This document shows positions 7,548-15,714 of a stretch of 25,440 nt of DNA, piece by piece (position 1 is the first letter of the stretch; every line of letters starts with the position of its first letter). The DNA is taken from contig JAGAFT010000093.1 in assembly GCA_017627975.1 (NCBI GenBank), positions 1 to 25,440 of the forward strand, given 5' to 3'. This DNA comes from Oscillospiraceae bacterium. Lineage in GTDB: Bacteria; Bacillota_A; Clostridia; Oscillospirales; Oscillospiraceae. The translations under genes were made by a program, and so were the position numbers. A model generated the notes under the pieces. It did not search any database, was not told where the DNA came from, and saw nothing but the letters and a program-made list of their open reading frames with translations.

Positions 7548-7909
7548 AATTCAAAATGGTCCACGAGAACTACAATGTTGCCGATCTGGACAAGTCCATG
7601 CGCTTTTATGAGGAGGCGCTGGGCCTCAAAGAACGCAGACGAAAAACCAGCGACGAGCATATCATCGTCTTTATGGGCAATGATGAGTCGGACTTTGAGC
7701 TGGAGCTCACCTGGCTGAAGGACCATCCGCAGAAGTACGACATCGGGGAAGAGGAGTTCCATCTGGCTTTCCGCACCGACGACTTTGAAGCGGCGCATAA
7801 GAAGCATGAAGAGATGGGCTGCATCTGTATGGAGAACCCCAAGATGGGCATCTACTTTATCATGGATCCGGACGGTTACTGGCTGGAGATCGTCCCGACC
7901 AGAAACTGA
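7544..7909 (+). CDS. gloA: Glyoxalase I-like VOC-family protein (lactoylglutathione lyase type)
   Basis: The 121-residue protein has two beta-alpha-beta-beta-beta modules of the vicinal oxygen chelate fold. The four metal ligands expected for glyoxalase I are present: H7 (MVHENYNV), E54 (FELELTW), H73 (EEFHLAF) and E115 (GYWLEIVP), in the same order and similar spacing as in E. coli GloA. It would isomerise the hemithioacetal of methylglyoxal and a thiol; many Clostridia lack glutathione, so the thiol partner is uncertain. It overlaps the preceding gene by four bases (ATGA) and ends the operon at a strong hairpin. A related VOC enzyme with another substrate cannot be excluded. Confidence 0.85.
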   Translation: MKFKMVHENYNVADLDKSMRFYEEALGLKERRRKTSDEHIIVFMGNDESDFELELTWLKDHPQKYDIGEEEFHLAFRTDDFEAAHKKHEEMGCICMENPKMGIYFIMDPDGYWLEIVPTRN

Positions 7910-7925
7910 AACAGAAGAATCGCAA

Positions 7926-7958
7926 AAGGACAGGATCAACAAAAAAGATCCTGTCCTT
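7926..7958. terminator. Terminator between convergent gloA and permease genes
   Basis: A perfect 12-bp stem (7926-7937 and 7947-7958) with a 9-base A-rich loop lies between the ends of gloA (plus) and the fused permease (minus). It probably serves both strands, though neither T-run is long. Confidence 0.7.
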
Positions 7959-7980
7959 CATCTCTTTATAGGAATAACAA

Positions 7981-9885
7981 TCAGGCCGCTTTTTTCTCAC
8001 TCTTGCCGAAGAAGGCGGCGATTTTTTCGCGGCGTTTACGGCGGCGATCACGGGCCTCGAGCCGTTCGCCCAGATCCCGGGCACCAACACCATAGACCAG
8101 GTAGAGGATGATACCGGAGACGACCATGATGAACACCGTAGACGCGCAGCGGCGACCGGAGGCATTGACATTATAACCGTAGAGCCCCTCCTCAGCGCAC
8201 ATGGCCTGAATGACCATGGCATAGCTGGTGCCGTAGGTGCTGGCAAAGGTGGCGGACATGTCATACTCGGTGAACAGCGCGTTGAAGTTCAGCGCGAACA
8301 CCGCAAGCACACTCGGCAATATGATCGGCAGTTTCACCTTCAGGAAGGTGCGAAGTCCACCGGCACCGAGGTTGCGTGCCGCGTCCTCAAGCTCTTCGTC
8401 GATGGAATAGAAGGAGGCCTTGATCATACGCAGTGAAAACGGCAGCTTGGTCACTGTATAGGCCATGACGATGAGGATGCGGACATTCTGGGCATAGTAG
8501 AGATTCTGGTTGCCGACGTACCAGACAGAATCACTGTTGAAATAGGTGCGATAAGAATAGCAGATCAGAATGGTCGGGAGAAGCCAAGGGAAAAGCAGGG
8601 CGTATTCCAGAACCACACCGCTTTTTTTATTGCGCTTCTTGAAGATGTAGTTGCAGGCGACTACTACTATTACACAGGCTAGCGCAGCAGCGAGAGCGGA
8701 AAGAATAAAACTGAGCCGGATGCCTCCAAGGGTGGCATCATTGGAAAAGACGCCCGAGATGGAGCCGACGCGGGTTTTGTACTTGCCGCGGCTCGTGAGA
8801 TATTCGTAGTCCTCCTGACCGAAGTAGTTGATCAACGTCCAGTGGGTCAAATCCAACTTCTTCAGCCGGATAGCGCTGTAGGTCTGGAAAGAGAAGATGA
8901 TGATCATAACCACAGGGGTCATATAGATGATGAAGAGCACATAGGCGTAGATGTGAGCCAGAATATTCCAGACGGGATTGGTAATCTTTTGCTTTTGAAG
9001 CTTGGCCTTGGTCTTAGAAACGGAAAGGTAATGCCCTTTGCGTTCATAGGAGGAGAGCACGGTCAGCAGCACGATGGTAAACATGGCAAGGATGATGCTG
9101 AGCAGGGCGGCGCGGGCTTGGGGGAACGCCTCGTCTGCAGAAGAAGAGCCGGCCAGACGGACGATTTCAGGGTTAATTGAGTCGTAACCCAGAAGAGTCG
9201 GCGCAGACATGGCGCAGAGCCCGGTGATGAAGGTCATGACCGTGAGGGAGAACATCGTGGGAATCAGGGTGGGGAAGACCACCTTCCAGAGAACCTTGAA
9301 AGGTTTGGCTCCCATGTTGCGGGCAGCCTCTACAGTGTTGTAGTCAATGCCGCGAATGGCATTGCGTAGGAAGAGCATGTGGTTCGATGTGCAGGCGAAA
9401 GTCATCGTAAAGAGGACAGCGTTGAAGCCGGAAAACCAGGTAGGATTGACGCCGGGGAAGGCGTTTTTCAGAGCTGTGGTGAGAATGCCGTCGCTGGCAT
9501 AGAGAAACATGTACCCGGTGACGAGGGCGACGCCGGAATAAATCATCGTCGTCATATAGCCCACACGCAGGATCTTGGCACCTTTGATGTCAAAGTACTC
9601 GGTCAGCAGCACGATGGACACGCCGATGACGTTGACCGTGATGACCAGGAGCACTGCGAGTTTCAGGGAATTCCAAACATACTTCCCCATGTTGCCTGCG
9701 AGGAAGAAGCGTATAACCGCAAAAGGATCGCGCTCTCCAGCAGCATTTTTGGTGTTGAATATGCTGGTCAACGTATTGAGACAGGGGAGCAGCATGAAGC
9801 CGAAGAACAGATAAGCGAAGAATGCTACCCCGATAATACGCACCAGCGTTTCCGGATGAAGCTTTTGATCAAGTGTCCGGTTCAT
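7981..9885 (-). CDS. Fused two-domain ABC importer permease (Fe3+/polyamine-like type)
   Basis: The 634-residue membrane protein carries two BPD-type permease domains in one chain, with about a dozen hydrophobic segments. Each half has a cytoplasmic EAA coupling loop that contacts the ATPase: EAARNMGAKPF near residue 186 and EDAARNLGAGG near 497. Single-chain double permeases are typical of the FbpB/AfuB iron and some 2-aminoethylphosphonate or thiamine-type importers. The C-terminus is strongly basic. The start ATG overlaps the ATPase stop by four bases, and this is the last gene of the operon binding protein, ATPase, permease. The substrate cannot be told from the permease. Confidence 0.9.
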   Translation of the reverse strand: MNRTLDQKLHPETLVRIIGVAFFAYLFFGFMLLPCLNTLTSIFNTKNAAGERDPFAVIRFFLAGNMGKYVWNSLKLAVLLVITVNVIGVSIVLLTEYFDIKGAKILRVGYMTTMIYSGVALVTGYMFLYASDGILTTALKNAFPGVNPTWFSGFNAVLFTMTFACTSNHMLFLRNAIRGIDYNTVEAARNMGAKPFKVLWKVVFPTLIPTMFSLTVMTFITGLCAMSAPTLLGYDSINPEIVRLAGSSSADEAFPQARAALLSIILAMFTIVLLTVLSSYERKGHYLSVSKTKAKLQKQKITNPVWNILAHIYAYVLFIIYMTPVVMIIIFSFQTYSAIRLKKLDLTHWTLINYFGQEDYEYLTSRGKYKTRVGSISGVFSNDATLGGIRLSFILSALAAALACVIVVVACNYIFKKRNKKSGVVLEYALLFPWLLPTILICYSYRTYFNSDSVWYVGNQNLYYAQNVRILIVMAYTVTKLPFSLRMIKASFYSIDEELEDAARNLGAGGLRTFLKVKLPIILPSVLAVFALNFNALFTEYDMSATFASTYGTSYAMVIQAMCAEEGLYGYNVNASGRRCASTVFIMVVSGIILYLVYGVGARDLGERLEARDRRRKRREKIAAFFGKSEKKAA

Positions 9886-10919
9886 GATTTTGCCTCCGCT
9901 TCTACTTCTGGCGGATAAGCCATAACATCGCGCGGATCGATGATCACCTTGACCTGTTGCCCCACCTCATAGATCCGCACACCGTCGTTTTTCTCGATGA
10001 CCTTGACGGTCTGGCTGCCAAGGTCGATATAATACTTGATATAGAGACCGTAGTATTCGCGGCTGGTGACGGTGCCATCGAGTGCAAGCTGTCCGGGAAG
10101 AGGATCAACGTTAACATGCATCCGTTCGAGACGGATATAGTTGTGATCTGTGGACTTCAAAGCCGCACCGGCATCGATCATTTTCTGCACGACCGACTCG
10201 GAGAGGCGATTGATGTCGCCGATAAAGTTGCAGACGAATTCGGTTTTCGAGAAGTTGTAGACTTCGTTCGGGGTGCCGATCTGTTCAATATAGCCCTTGT
10301 TGAAGACAGCGATCCGGTCGGAAAGGGTTAGGGCCTCTTCTTGGTCGTGGGTAACGTAGATGGTAGTGATGCCGAAGTCTTTCTGCATCTGTTTAAGCTC
10401 GTTGCGCAGCTGGACACGGAGCTTTGCGTCAAGGTTAGAGAGCGGTTCATCCATGCAGATGATGGCAGGCTCGGTGACCAGCGCGCGAGCGATGGCAACA
10501 CGCTGCTGCTGTCCGCCGGAGAGCTGGGAAACGGCCTTCATGAGCTGTTCGTCTGAGAGGTCGACTTTCTTCGCAATCTCGCGGACTTTCTGGTCGATCT
10601 CGTTCTTCTTCAATTTCTTGATCTTTAAGCCGAAGGCGATATTGTCGTAGACCGTCATGGTGGGGAAAAGAGCATAACTTTGGAAAACGATGCCGATGTT
10701 GCGATCCTCAATGGGAACGTGGGTGATGTCCCGGTCCTTGACGACGACTGTGCCGGAGACAGGCTCAATGAAGCCGGTGATAGTACGTAAAGTCGTAGTT
10801 TTTCCGCAGCCAGACGGACCAAGGAAAGTGAAGAACTCACCTTCTTTAACATGGACATTGATGTTGTGCAGAGCGGTAAAATCGCCGAATTTGACGACGA
10901 TGTCATTGAGCTTTATCAT
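9882..10919 (-). CDS. ABC importer ATPase with TOBE-type C-terminal domain
   Basis: ATG 10919 follows AGGAGG by about ten bases and gives 345 residues. Seen in order are the Walker A motif GPSGCGKTT (34-42), Q-loop Q80, signature LSGGQQQR (133-140), Walker B IICMDEP with E158, D-loop SNLDAKLR and an H-loop (YVTHDQEEAL, about 191). A C-terminal beta-rich segment from about 240 resembles the TOBE regulatory domain of FbpC, PotA and MalK-type ATPases. It powers the fused permease, which it overlaps by four bases. The galactoside transporter in this window lacks its own ATPase; the neighbour type that usually serves sugar importers is MalK/MsmK-like, and this protein is genetically tied to the other system, so sharing is unlikely but possible. 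Confidence 0.93.
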   Translation of the reverse strand: MIKLNDIVVKFGDFTALHNINVHVKEGEFFTFLGPSGCGKTTTLRTITGFIEPVSGTVVVKDRDITHVPIEDRNIGIVFQSYALFPTMTVYDNIAFGLKIKKLKKNEIDQKVREIAKKVDLSDEQLMKAVSQLSGGQQQRVAIARALVTEPAIICMDEPLSNLDAKLRVQLRNELKQMQKDFGITTIYVTHDQEEALTLSDRIAVFNKGYIEQIGTPNEVYNFSKTEFVCNFIGDINRLSESVVQKMIDAGAALKSTDHNYIRLERMHVNVDPLPGQLALDGTVTSREYYGLYIKYYIDLGSQTVKVIEKNDGVRIYEVGQQVKVIIDPRDVMAYPPEVEAEAKS

Positions 10920-10964
10920 AGGGGAATAACCTCCTGTGAGTATGGAGTAAAACAGTTGTGTAGT

Positions 10965-10999
10965 ACAATGGCGAGTTGGAGGGTCCAACTCGCCATTGT
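10965..10999 (-). promoter_or_regulatory. Intercistronic hairpin between binding protein and ATPase genes
   Basis: A perfect 16-bp stem (10965-10980 and 10984-10999) with a 3-base loop lies 18 bases past the binding-protein stop codon. No immediate T-run follows on the minus strand, so it more likely shields the binding-protein mRNA from 3' exonucleases, or terminates weakly, than acts as a full terminator. Confidence 0.75.
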
Positions 11000-11017
11000 G
11001 AGAAGTAAGAAAGGGAA

Positions 11018-12235
11018 TTACTCCGCCTTCTGAGTCAGGGTCGCCCAGTCAAGGCTATCCCAGTCCGGCTCAGGCTTGGCGTCGGAGGCGTCAGCCCAGT
11101 AGAAGCCGAGGTTGGTCATGATGTTGGTCCACTCAGCGCTGTGAGCAGCAACATACTCGGCGTAGTTCATGTCTGCACCCTCGACCGGGTTGAGGGCAAA
11201 GTTCGGGATGAGGTAGATGGATGGAATGTCATCGCCATAGACCAGCTCGGCGGCTTCCTGGTTGCAGGGGAAGCTATCAAACTCTTCCGCCCAGTCAGCC
11301 TGAACTTCAGCGGAACCGAACCACTCGCAGAAGGCCTTGACGGCCTCGGTCTGCTCTTCGGTGCGGCCGGCCTTATCGAGGATGCCGAGGTACTCGGCGA
11401 TGTAATAGGTGCCGTCCTTGATGTCGACGAGGTTCCAGTTCTCGGGCTCAAGTGCACCGACCAGAGGATGTTCAGAACCATCTGCCGCTGCGTCGATCTT
11501 GCCGTAAAGAGCAGAAGAATAGAACTCAGAGACTGCGACGTCGCCCTTGTTTAGCGGGTCAAAACCGTACTTGTAGTCATCGCCGCCGGAAACACCTTCC
11601 GCACAGAACTTCCACAAAGCCTTCCAGCCGTCGATGGAGATGCCGCCGGCCGGGGAAGCGGGATCCGCGAAGGGATAGAGCATGGCAGAGTTGATGTTGG
11701 CGTTGGTGGTGCCGCCAATCTTGTTCTGACGATACCACTTGTAGCCACTGTTGACAACATCGGCCCAGTGATCAAAGTGGAGCTCCTCGCCGTTGGTGCC
11801 GAACTCATCGTTACGATAGAGCATCAGGACGTTCTGAATAACAATACCGTAGGCCTTGCCGTCATACTTGAACTCACCGACCTGATCGGCCCAGGACGGA
11901 GTCCAGTCGGCGATCTTGAGGTTTTCATATTCGCCGTTGATGAGCTGGCCCCAGCGGGTCTCGTTCAGGCCGAAGATCAGGTCACCATCTTTCTTCTCAT
12001 TGGCAGCCTGAACTGCAGCAGTGTCACCGGAGATGACGCTGTTGTCGTCAATGCTGATGGTGAAGCCGGCATCCTTCGCTTCCTGAATGAGCCAGGTGGT
12101 ACGCTCAGTGGAGTTGGAGTTGGAATAGATCCGGATGGTGTAGTCGGAGTAGTCCGCGTCGTTCGCCGCAAAAGCCGACACGCCTAGACTTAGGCACAGT
12201 GCAAGTGCCAGAAGAATGGATAATGCTTTTTTCAT
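11018..12235 (-). CDS. ABC transporter substrate-binding protein, Fe3+/polyamine-like family
   Basis: ATG 12235 is chosen because GGAGG lies just upstream and the product then begins with a signal peptide (MKKALSILLALALCLSLG, cleavage near AFA). Upstream in-frame ATGs, including one at 12253, would bury the ribosome site. The mature protein of about 380 residues has an extracellular binding-protein fold: DLIFGLNETRWGQL and the AYGIVIQNVLMLYRNDEF block early, and a C-terminal AFCEWFGSAEVQADWAEEF block typical of family 1 iron and related binding proteins. The ligand is unknown; iron, a polyamine or a phosphonate are possible. No lipobox Cys is visible, unusual for a cell-wall-anchored Gram-positive binding protein. 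It is the first gene of the operon and sits behind a strong promoter. Confidence 0.9.
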   Translation of the reverse strand: MKKALSILLALALCLSLGVSAFAANDADYSDYTIRIYSNSNSTERTTWLIQEAKDAGFTISIDDNSVISGDTAAVQAANEKKDGDLIFGLNETRWGQLINGEYENLKIADWTPSWADQVGEFKYDGKAYGIVIQNVLMLYRNDEFGTNGEELHFDHWADVVNSGYKWYRQNKIGGTTNANINSAMLYPFADPASPAGGISIDGWKALWKFCAEGVSGGDDYKYGFDPLNKGDVAVSEFYSSALYGKIDAAADGSEHPLVGALEPENWNLVDIKDGTYYIAEYLGILDKAGRTEEQTEAVKAFCEWFGSAEVQADWAEEFDSFPCNQEAAELVYGDDIPSIYLIPNFALNPVEGADMNYAEYVAAHSAEWTNIMTNLGFYWADASDAKPEPDWDSLDWATLTQKAE

Positions 12236-12319
12236 GTTGTTTCCTCCATACATTCTTATTTTCCGCGGCCCCGAAATCCGGAGCCGGAGAATACTATAAC
12301 AAACTCTTAACAAAATTGA

Positions 12320-12348
12320 AGTATACTCCGTTTTGTGTAATCTGTCAA
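12320..12348 (-). promoter_or_regulatory. Near-consensus promoter of the ABC importer operon
   Basis: On the minus strand, a consensus -35 TTGACA (12348-12343) is separated by exactly 17 bases from TATACT (12325-12320). Transcription should begin near 12313, leaving a leader of about 78 bases. Confidence 0.8.
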
Positions 12349-12352
12349 TCAT

Positions 12353-12381
12353 CCATCTTTTCATGGTCCATCTTTTCATGG
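12353..12381 (-). promoter_or_regulatory. Two tandem operator-like sites upstream of the importer promoter
   Basis: Two identical 14-bp copies (12353-12366 and 12368-12381; minus strand CCATGAAAAGATGG) are set 15 bp apart, each an inverted repeat CCAT-N6-ATGG. The nearer copy begins four bases upstream of the -35 box, where activators commonly bind. The regulator is unknown. Confidence 0.55.
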
Positions 12382-12414
12382 ATGCATAAGACCTCTTGAT
12401 CCGGCAATATGAAC

Positions 12415-12449
12415 AAGCCCCTCCGCCGACATGGTTGGCAGAGGGGGTT
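12415..12449 (-). terminator. Terminator after lacZ
   Basis: A 16-bp stem with two mismatches and a G-U pair (arms 12415-12430 and 12434-12449) lies 40 bases past the lacZ stop on the minus strand and is followed by GTTCATATT. It separates the galactoside operon from the importer operon. Confidence 0.65.
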
Positions 12450-12488
12450 GAATTAATACCTATATGATATAAGGGAGACAAGCGCGGC

Positions 12489-15400
12489 TCAGATCCCGCG
12501 GAAGCAGAAGGAGAAGCAGAGGTCCTTCTCAGCCGGGAGAAGGTACTCGGGATGCGTTTTCGCGCCCCAGCTGTCGTCGCCGCCCACGCCCATCTGCTGC
12601 AGGGCGGCGCGGACCACGGTAAAGTGGACCTGCGGAAGCTCGTGCTCATGTGCGGCGTTCTCCAGCTCGTGGGGCGTCCAGGGCAGGACGTTCATCGAGA
12701 GGTCCTGGCCGAAGAACTCCATGCCGCGTCCCTTGCGGTCCAGGACCTGAAGCCGGCGCACGCCGCAGTGGTTTCCGGACTCCTGGGGATCGTTGTAGCG
12801 CGCAAGGCAGTCACGGACCGACTTCTCATACAGGCCCAGCTTCGCGCCGCGGAGGCGGTCGACATAGGTCTCTTCCGGTCCCAGGCCGTACCAGCGTACC
12901 GTGTCGTAATCCGCGTCCAGCTTGAAGAGCATGCCGAATTCGGGCATGTCGGGCAGTCCCTTGACCGCGTCATAGGAGAGCGTGGTCCGGACGGTGCCGT
13001 CGCCGAAGACTTCATAGTTCACGAAGCAGCTGCTTTCCGGTGCGGTGGGCATGAAGTAGTGATAGCGGATCTCGACGCTGTGCGGGTGTTCCGTAACCTC
13101 GGGATAGAGGTCCCAGGTGCCCTCGTGCTTGGCGGTGACATAGAGGCTGGCGATCTTCCACTGGGCATAGCGCTGCGGCATGAGGTTGCCCTTGTCGTTG
13201 TCCGTGGGCGCGCGCCAGAAGTTCGGCATCGGCGTTTTCGCGATGAGTTCCTTCCCGGCATAGACATAGGAGGTGAGACCGGGGTGGATGGCCGAGAACT
13301 GGGCGGAGAAGTTCTTCCCGCGGACCCCGACGTTGGACTTGCCCAGGATCAGGGTAAACGGCTCTTCGCAGGTGAAGGGTTCCTCGCAATGGGGGAAGAC
13401 AAACTGCCCGAAGGCGATCTCGTGCCCGGCCTTTGCCCAGAGGCAGTCCTCCTTCAGAGAGAAGGAGACCGTAAGGGCAAACTCCGGTTCTTTCTTCCCG
13501 AGGCTCCGGGCGGCGTCGCGATGCGCCTTCATCGTCTCGGTGAGCGAAGCGGGGATCGGGAACATTGCGTCGGAGAGGGGAGCGACCGAGAGCGAGCCCA
13601 GATCGGCACGGGCGATCTCCCTGCCGTCGGCCTCCAGCACCGCTTCAGCACGGAAGCGGCCGGTATCCGTAAAGAGGAAGCGGTTTTTCACCAGGATACC
13701 GGATTCGTCTACACAGACGCGGATGTCCTGATAGTTGAACTTGACCTCCTGCATCTTGGGCGAGGGGCTGCGGTCACCGCCGTAGACGATGCCGTTTCCG
13801 CTGAAGCTGTAGTCGGTGGGGCGCTCGCCGTGATCACCGCCGTAGGCGAGGAACCACTCGCCGTAGCGGTTCTTTTTCCAGATGGTCTGGTCCACATAGT
13901 CCCAGATGAAGCCGCCCTGATAGTGCATCTCGCGCTCCGAGAGATCGGTGTACTTGTGCATGGCACCGCAGGAGTTGCCCATGGCGTGGGTGTACTCGCA
14001 GCAGATCAGGGGCTTTTCCGGATGCTCGGCCAGGAAGGCCTCAATCTCGGCCGCAGGGGTGTACATGCGGCTTTCCAGATCGCTGGTCTCCGGATAGCTG
14101 GGATCCCAGGTGATGCCTTCGTAATGGACCGGACGGTGCGGGTCGAGACTGTGGAAGAGGCGGCTCATGTCGCGGATGACGCTTCCGCCGTAGGCCTCGT
14201 TGCCGCAGGACCAGAGAATGACGCAGGCGTGGTTCTTGTCGCGCTGATACATCGAGCGCACGCGGTCAAGCAGCAGGGGCGCGAACTCCTGGTGATCCTT
14301 CGGTACGATGAATTCTTTTCCCGCCTTCCCGCGCAGGAACGCGTCCCAGCTGCCGTGGGTCTCCAGGTTGTTCTCGTCCATGACATAGATTCCGTACCGG
14401 TCGCAGAGCTCGTACAGAGCGCTCTGGTTGGGATAGTGGGAGGTGCGGATGGCATTGATGTTGTGGCGCTTCATGGTCTGAATATCCAGAAGCAGCTCGT
14501 CCCGGTTCGGCACCCGCCCGCTTATCGAGCTGAAGTCGTGGCGGTCGACGCCGTGGAAGACCAGCCGCTTTCCGTTCAGAAGGAGAATGCCGTCTTTGAT
14601 CTCGATCCGGCGGAAGCCGACCTCCTGGCGGATGACTTCCGTGACGGAATCCGCCGCGTCCAGAACCTCAAGCACGACCTGATAGAGATGCGGCGCTTCG
14701 GCCGACCAGAGAAGCGGATGATCAAGACCGAAGGTGCAGGTACTTTCGTTCGCCGTCTCGGTGATGGCGGTCTCGGCGGCGGAAAGCTCCTGCCCCTCGT
14801 GCAGCAGGCGCACGCGCAGGCGGCCACTGCCGTGGGTGGAGGCGGTGAGCTTCAGCTCGCCGGAAGTAAAGTCGTCGTTCAGCAGCGGAAGCACCGAGAG
14901 ATCCGTGACGGCGGTCTTCGGGATCATATACAGAAAAACGCTGCGGAAGATACCGGAGAAGCGGTAGAAATCCTGGTCTTCGAACCAGCTGCCGGGCGTC
15001 CATTTCCAGACCCGGACGGCAAGACGGTTTTCCCCGTCGCAGAGCGCGTCGGTCAGACGGAAATCGGAGGGCGTGAAGCTGTCCTCGCTGTAGCCGATGT
15101 ACACCCCGTTCAGCCAGAGCGCAAAGCCGCTCTCCACGCCCTGAAGCGAAATGCAGACCTCCTCGCCGCGGAAATGCTCCGGCAGGCGGAAGGTGCAGAC
15201 GTAGTCGGCGACCGGGTTAAAAACCTCGGGCATCTCGCCGGGCTGGAGTTCTTCCTGGGCATCCCAGGGATACTGGGTGTTCACGTAGGCCGGAACGTCA
15301 TACCCTTCCATCTGGATATGGGCGGGGACCCGGATGCTGTCCCAGCCGGAGAGGTCACAGTCCGGCTTCCAGAAGCCGTCTGGGGCGGCCGAGGGATTGT

Positions 15401-15569
15401 GGGAATAGCGGAAACGCCAGATCCCGTCCAGGGGCATCCGAAGCCCGCTCTCGCCCGCGGAGAGCTCCGCGGTGTTTCGATAGGGGACAAAGTCCGCGTG
15501 GGCGGGCAGGCGCCCGTCGGCGAACACGGAGGGGTTTTTCACGATGGATTCATAGTCAAATGTTTTCAT
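12489..15569 (-). CDS. lacZ: Beta-galactosidase, glycoside hydrolase family 2
   Basis: The 1026-residue length equals that of classical LacZ (E. coli 1023). Visible features: an N-terminal jelly-roll (GYDVPAYVNTQYPWD), immunoglobulin-like domain, the TIM barrel with VDRHDFSS and RTSHYPNQ, acid/base E458 in WSCGNEAYGG and nucleophile E525 in CCEYTHAMGNS, and a C-terminal small-chain beta-sandwich. There is no signal peptide, so it acts on galactosides brought into the cell. It would split lactose or galacto-oligosaccharides into galactose and glucose. It is the last gene after two permease genes, from which it is separated by two hairpins and a leftover permease tail. AAGGAAC eight bases or so before ATG is a fair ribosome site. 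Confidence 0.96.
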   Translation of the reverse strand: MKTFDYESIVKNPSVFADGRLPAHADFVPYRNTAELSAGESGLRMPLDGIWRFRYSHNPSAAPDGFWKPDCDLSGWDSIRVPAHIQMEGYDVPAYVNTQYPWDAQEELQPGEMPEVFNPVADYVCTFRLPEHFRGEEVCISLQGVESGFALWLNGVYIGYSEDSFTPSDFRLTDALCDGENRLAVRVWKWTPGSWFEDQDFYRFSGIFRSVFLYMIPKTAVTDLSVLPLLNDDFTSGELKLTASTHGSGRLRVRLLHEGQELSAAETAITETANESTCTFGLDHPLLWSAEAPHLYQVVLEVLDAADSVTEVIRQEVGFRRIEIKDGILLLNGKRLVFHGVDRHDFSSISGRVPNRDELLLDIQTMKRHNINAIRTSHYPNQSALYELCDRYGIYVMDENNLETHGSWDAFLRGKAGKEFIVPKDHQEFAPLLLDRVRSMYQRDKNHACVILWSCGNEAYGGSVIRDMSRLFHSLDPHRPVHYEGITWDPSYPETSDLESRMYTPAAEIEAFLAEHPEKPLICCEYTHAMGNSCGAMHKYTDLSEREMHYQGGFIWDYVDQTIWKKNRYGEWFLAYGGDHGERPTDYSFSGNGIVYGGDRSPSPKMQEVKFNYQDIRVCVDESGILVKNRFLFTDTGRFRAEAVLEADGREIARADLGSLSVAPLSDAMFPIPASLTETMKAHRDAARSLGKKEPEFALTVSFSLKEDCLWAKAGHEIAFGQFVFPHCEEPFTCEEPFTLILGKSNVGVRGKNFSAQFSAIHPGLTSYVYAGKELIAKTPMPNFWRAPTDNDKGNLMPQRYAQWKIASLYVTAKHEGTWDLYPEVTEHPHSVEIRYHYFMPTAPESSCFVNYEVFGDGTVRTTLSYDAVKGLPDMPEFGMLFKLDADYDTVRWYGLGPEETYVDRLRGAKLGLYEKSVRDCLARYNDPQESGNHCGVRRLQVLDRKGRGMEFFGQDLSMNVLPWTPHELENAAHEHELPQVHFTVVRAALQQMGVGGDDSWGAKTHPEYLLPAEKDLCFSFCFRGI

Positions 15570-15585
15570 AAAAGTTCCTTTAAGA

Positions 15586-15608
15586 AGGCCCGCCCTGGGG
15601 GCGGGCCT
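15586..15608 (-). promoter_or_regulatory. Hairpin just upstream of lacZ ribosome site
   Basis: A perfect 10-bp GC-rich stem (15586-15595 and 15599-15608) with a 3-base loop ends 16 bases before the lacZ start on the minus strand. It has no clear T-run on either strand. It could be a processing or stability element that sets lacZ output. Confidence 0.6.
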
Positions 15609-15630
15609 GATTTTACAGATTCGGGGGAGC

Positions 15631-15675
15631 TTACTTCACCGCACCGGTGATGCTTTTTGTGAAGTCTTCTGTCTG
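15631..15675 (-). pseudogene. Leftover 3' end of a second carbohydrate permease gene
   Basis: On the minus strand this stretch reads FTKSITGAVK then TAA, matching the end of the intact permease nearby (FAEGITGAVK, TAA at 15717-15715). The last 23 bases differ at one position, with further scattered matches beyond. No upstream reading frame supports a gene: a hairpin (15675-15700) and the intact gene's end lie directly before it. It is best read as the decayed tail of a paralogous permease or a partial duplication. Confidence 0.55.
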
Positions 15676-15700
15676 TATACCGCCCTTCCGGGCGGTATAC
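15675..15700 (-). terminator. Hairpin after the second galactoside permease gene
   Basis: A perfect 11-bp stem (15675-15685 and 15690-15700) with loop TTCC follows the permease stop by 14 bases on the minus strand. No T-run follows on that strand, so termination would be partial, allowing lacZ read-through. Confidence 0.6.
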
Positions 15701-15714
15701 GGGCTTGATCTTTT

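Noticed and set aside
12552..15650. A 1032-residue open frame opposite lacZ on the plus strand
   Set aside because: It is antisense to a clear GH2 enzyme with catalytic residues in place. High GC in the third codon position removes stops from the opposite frame; the translation has no recognisable domain.
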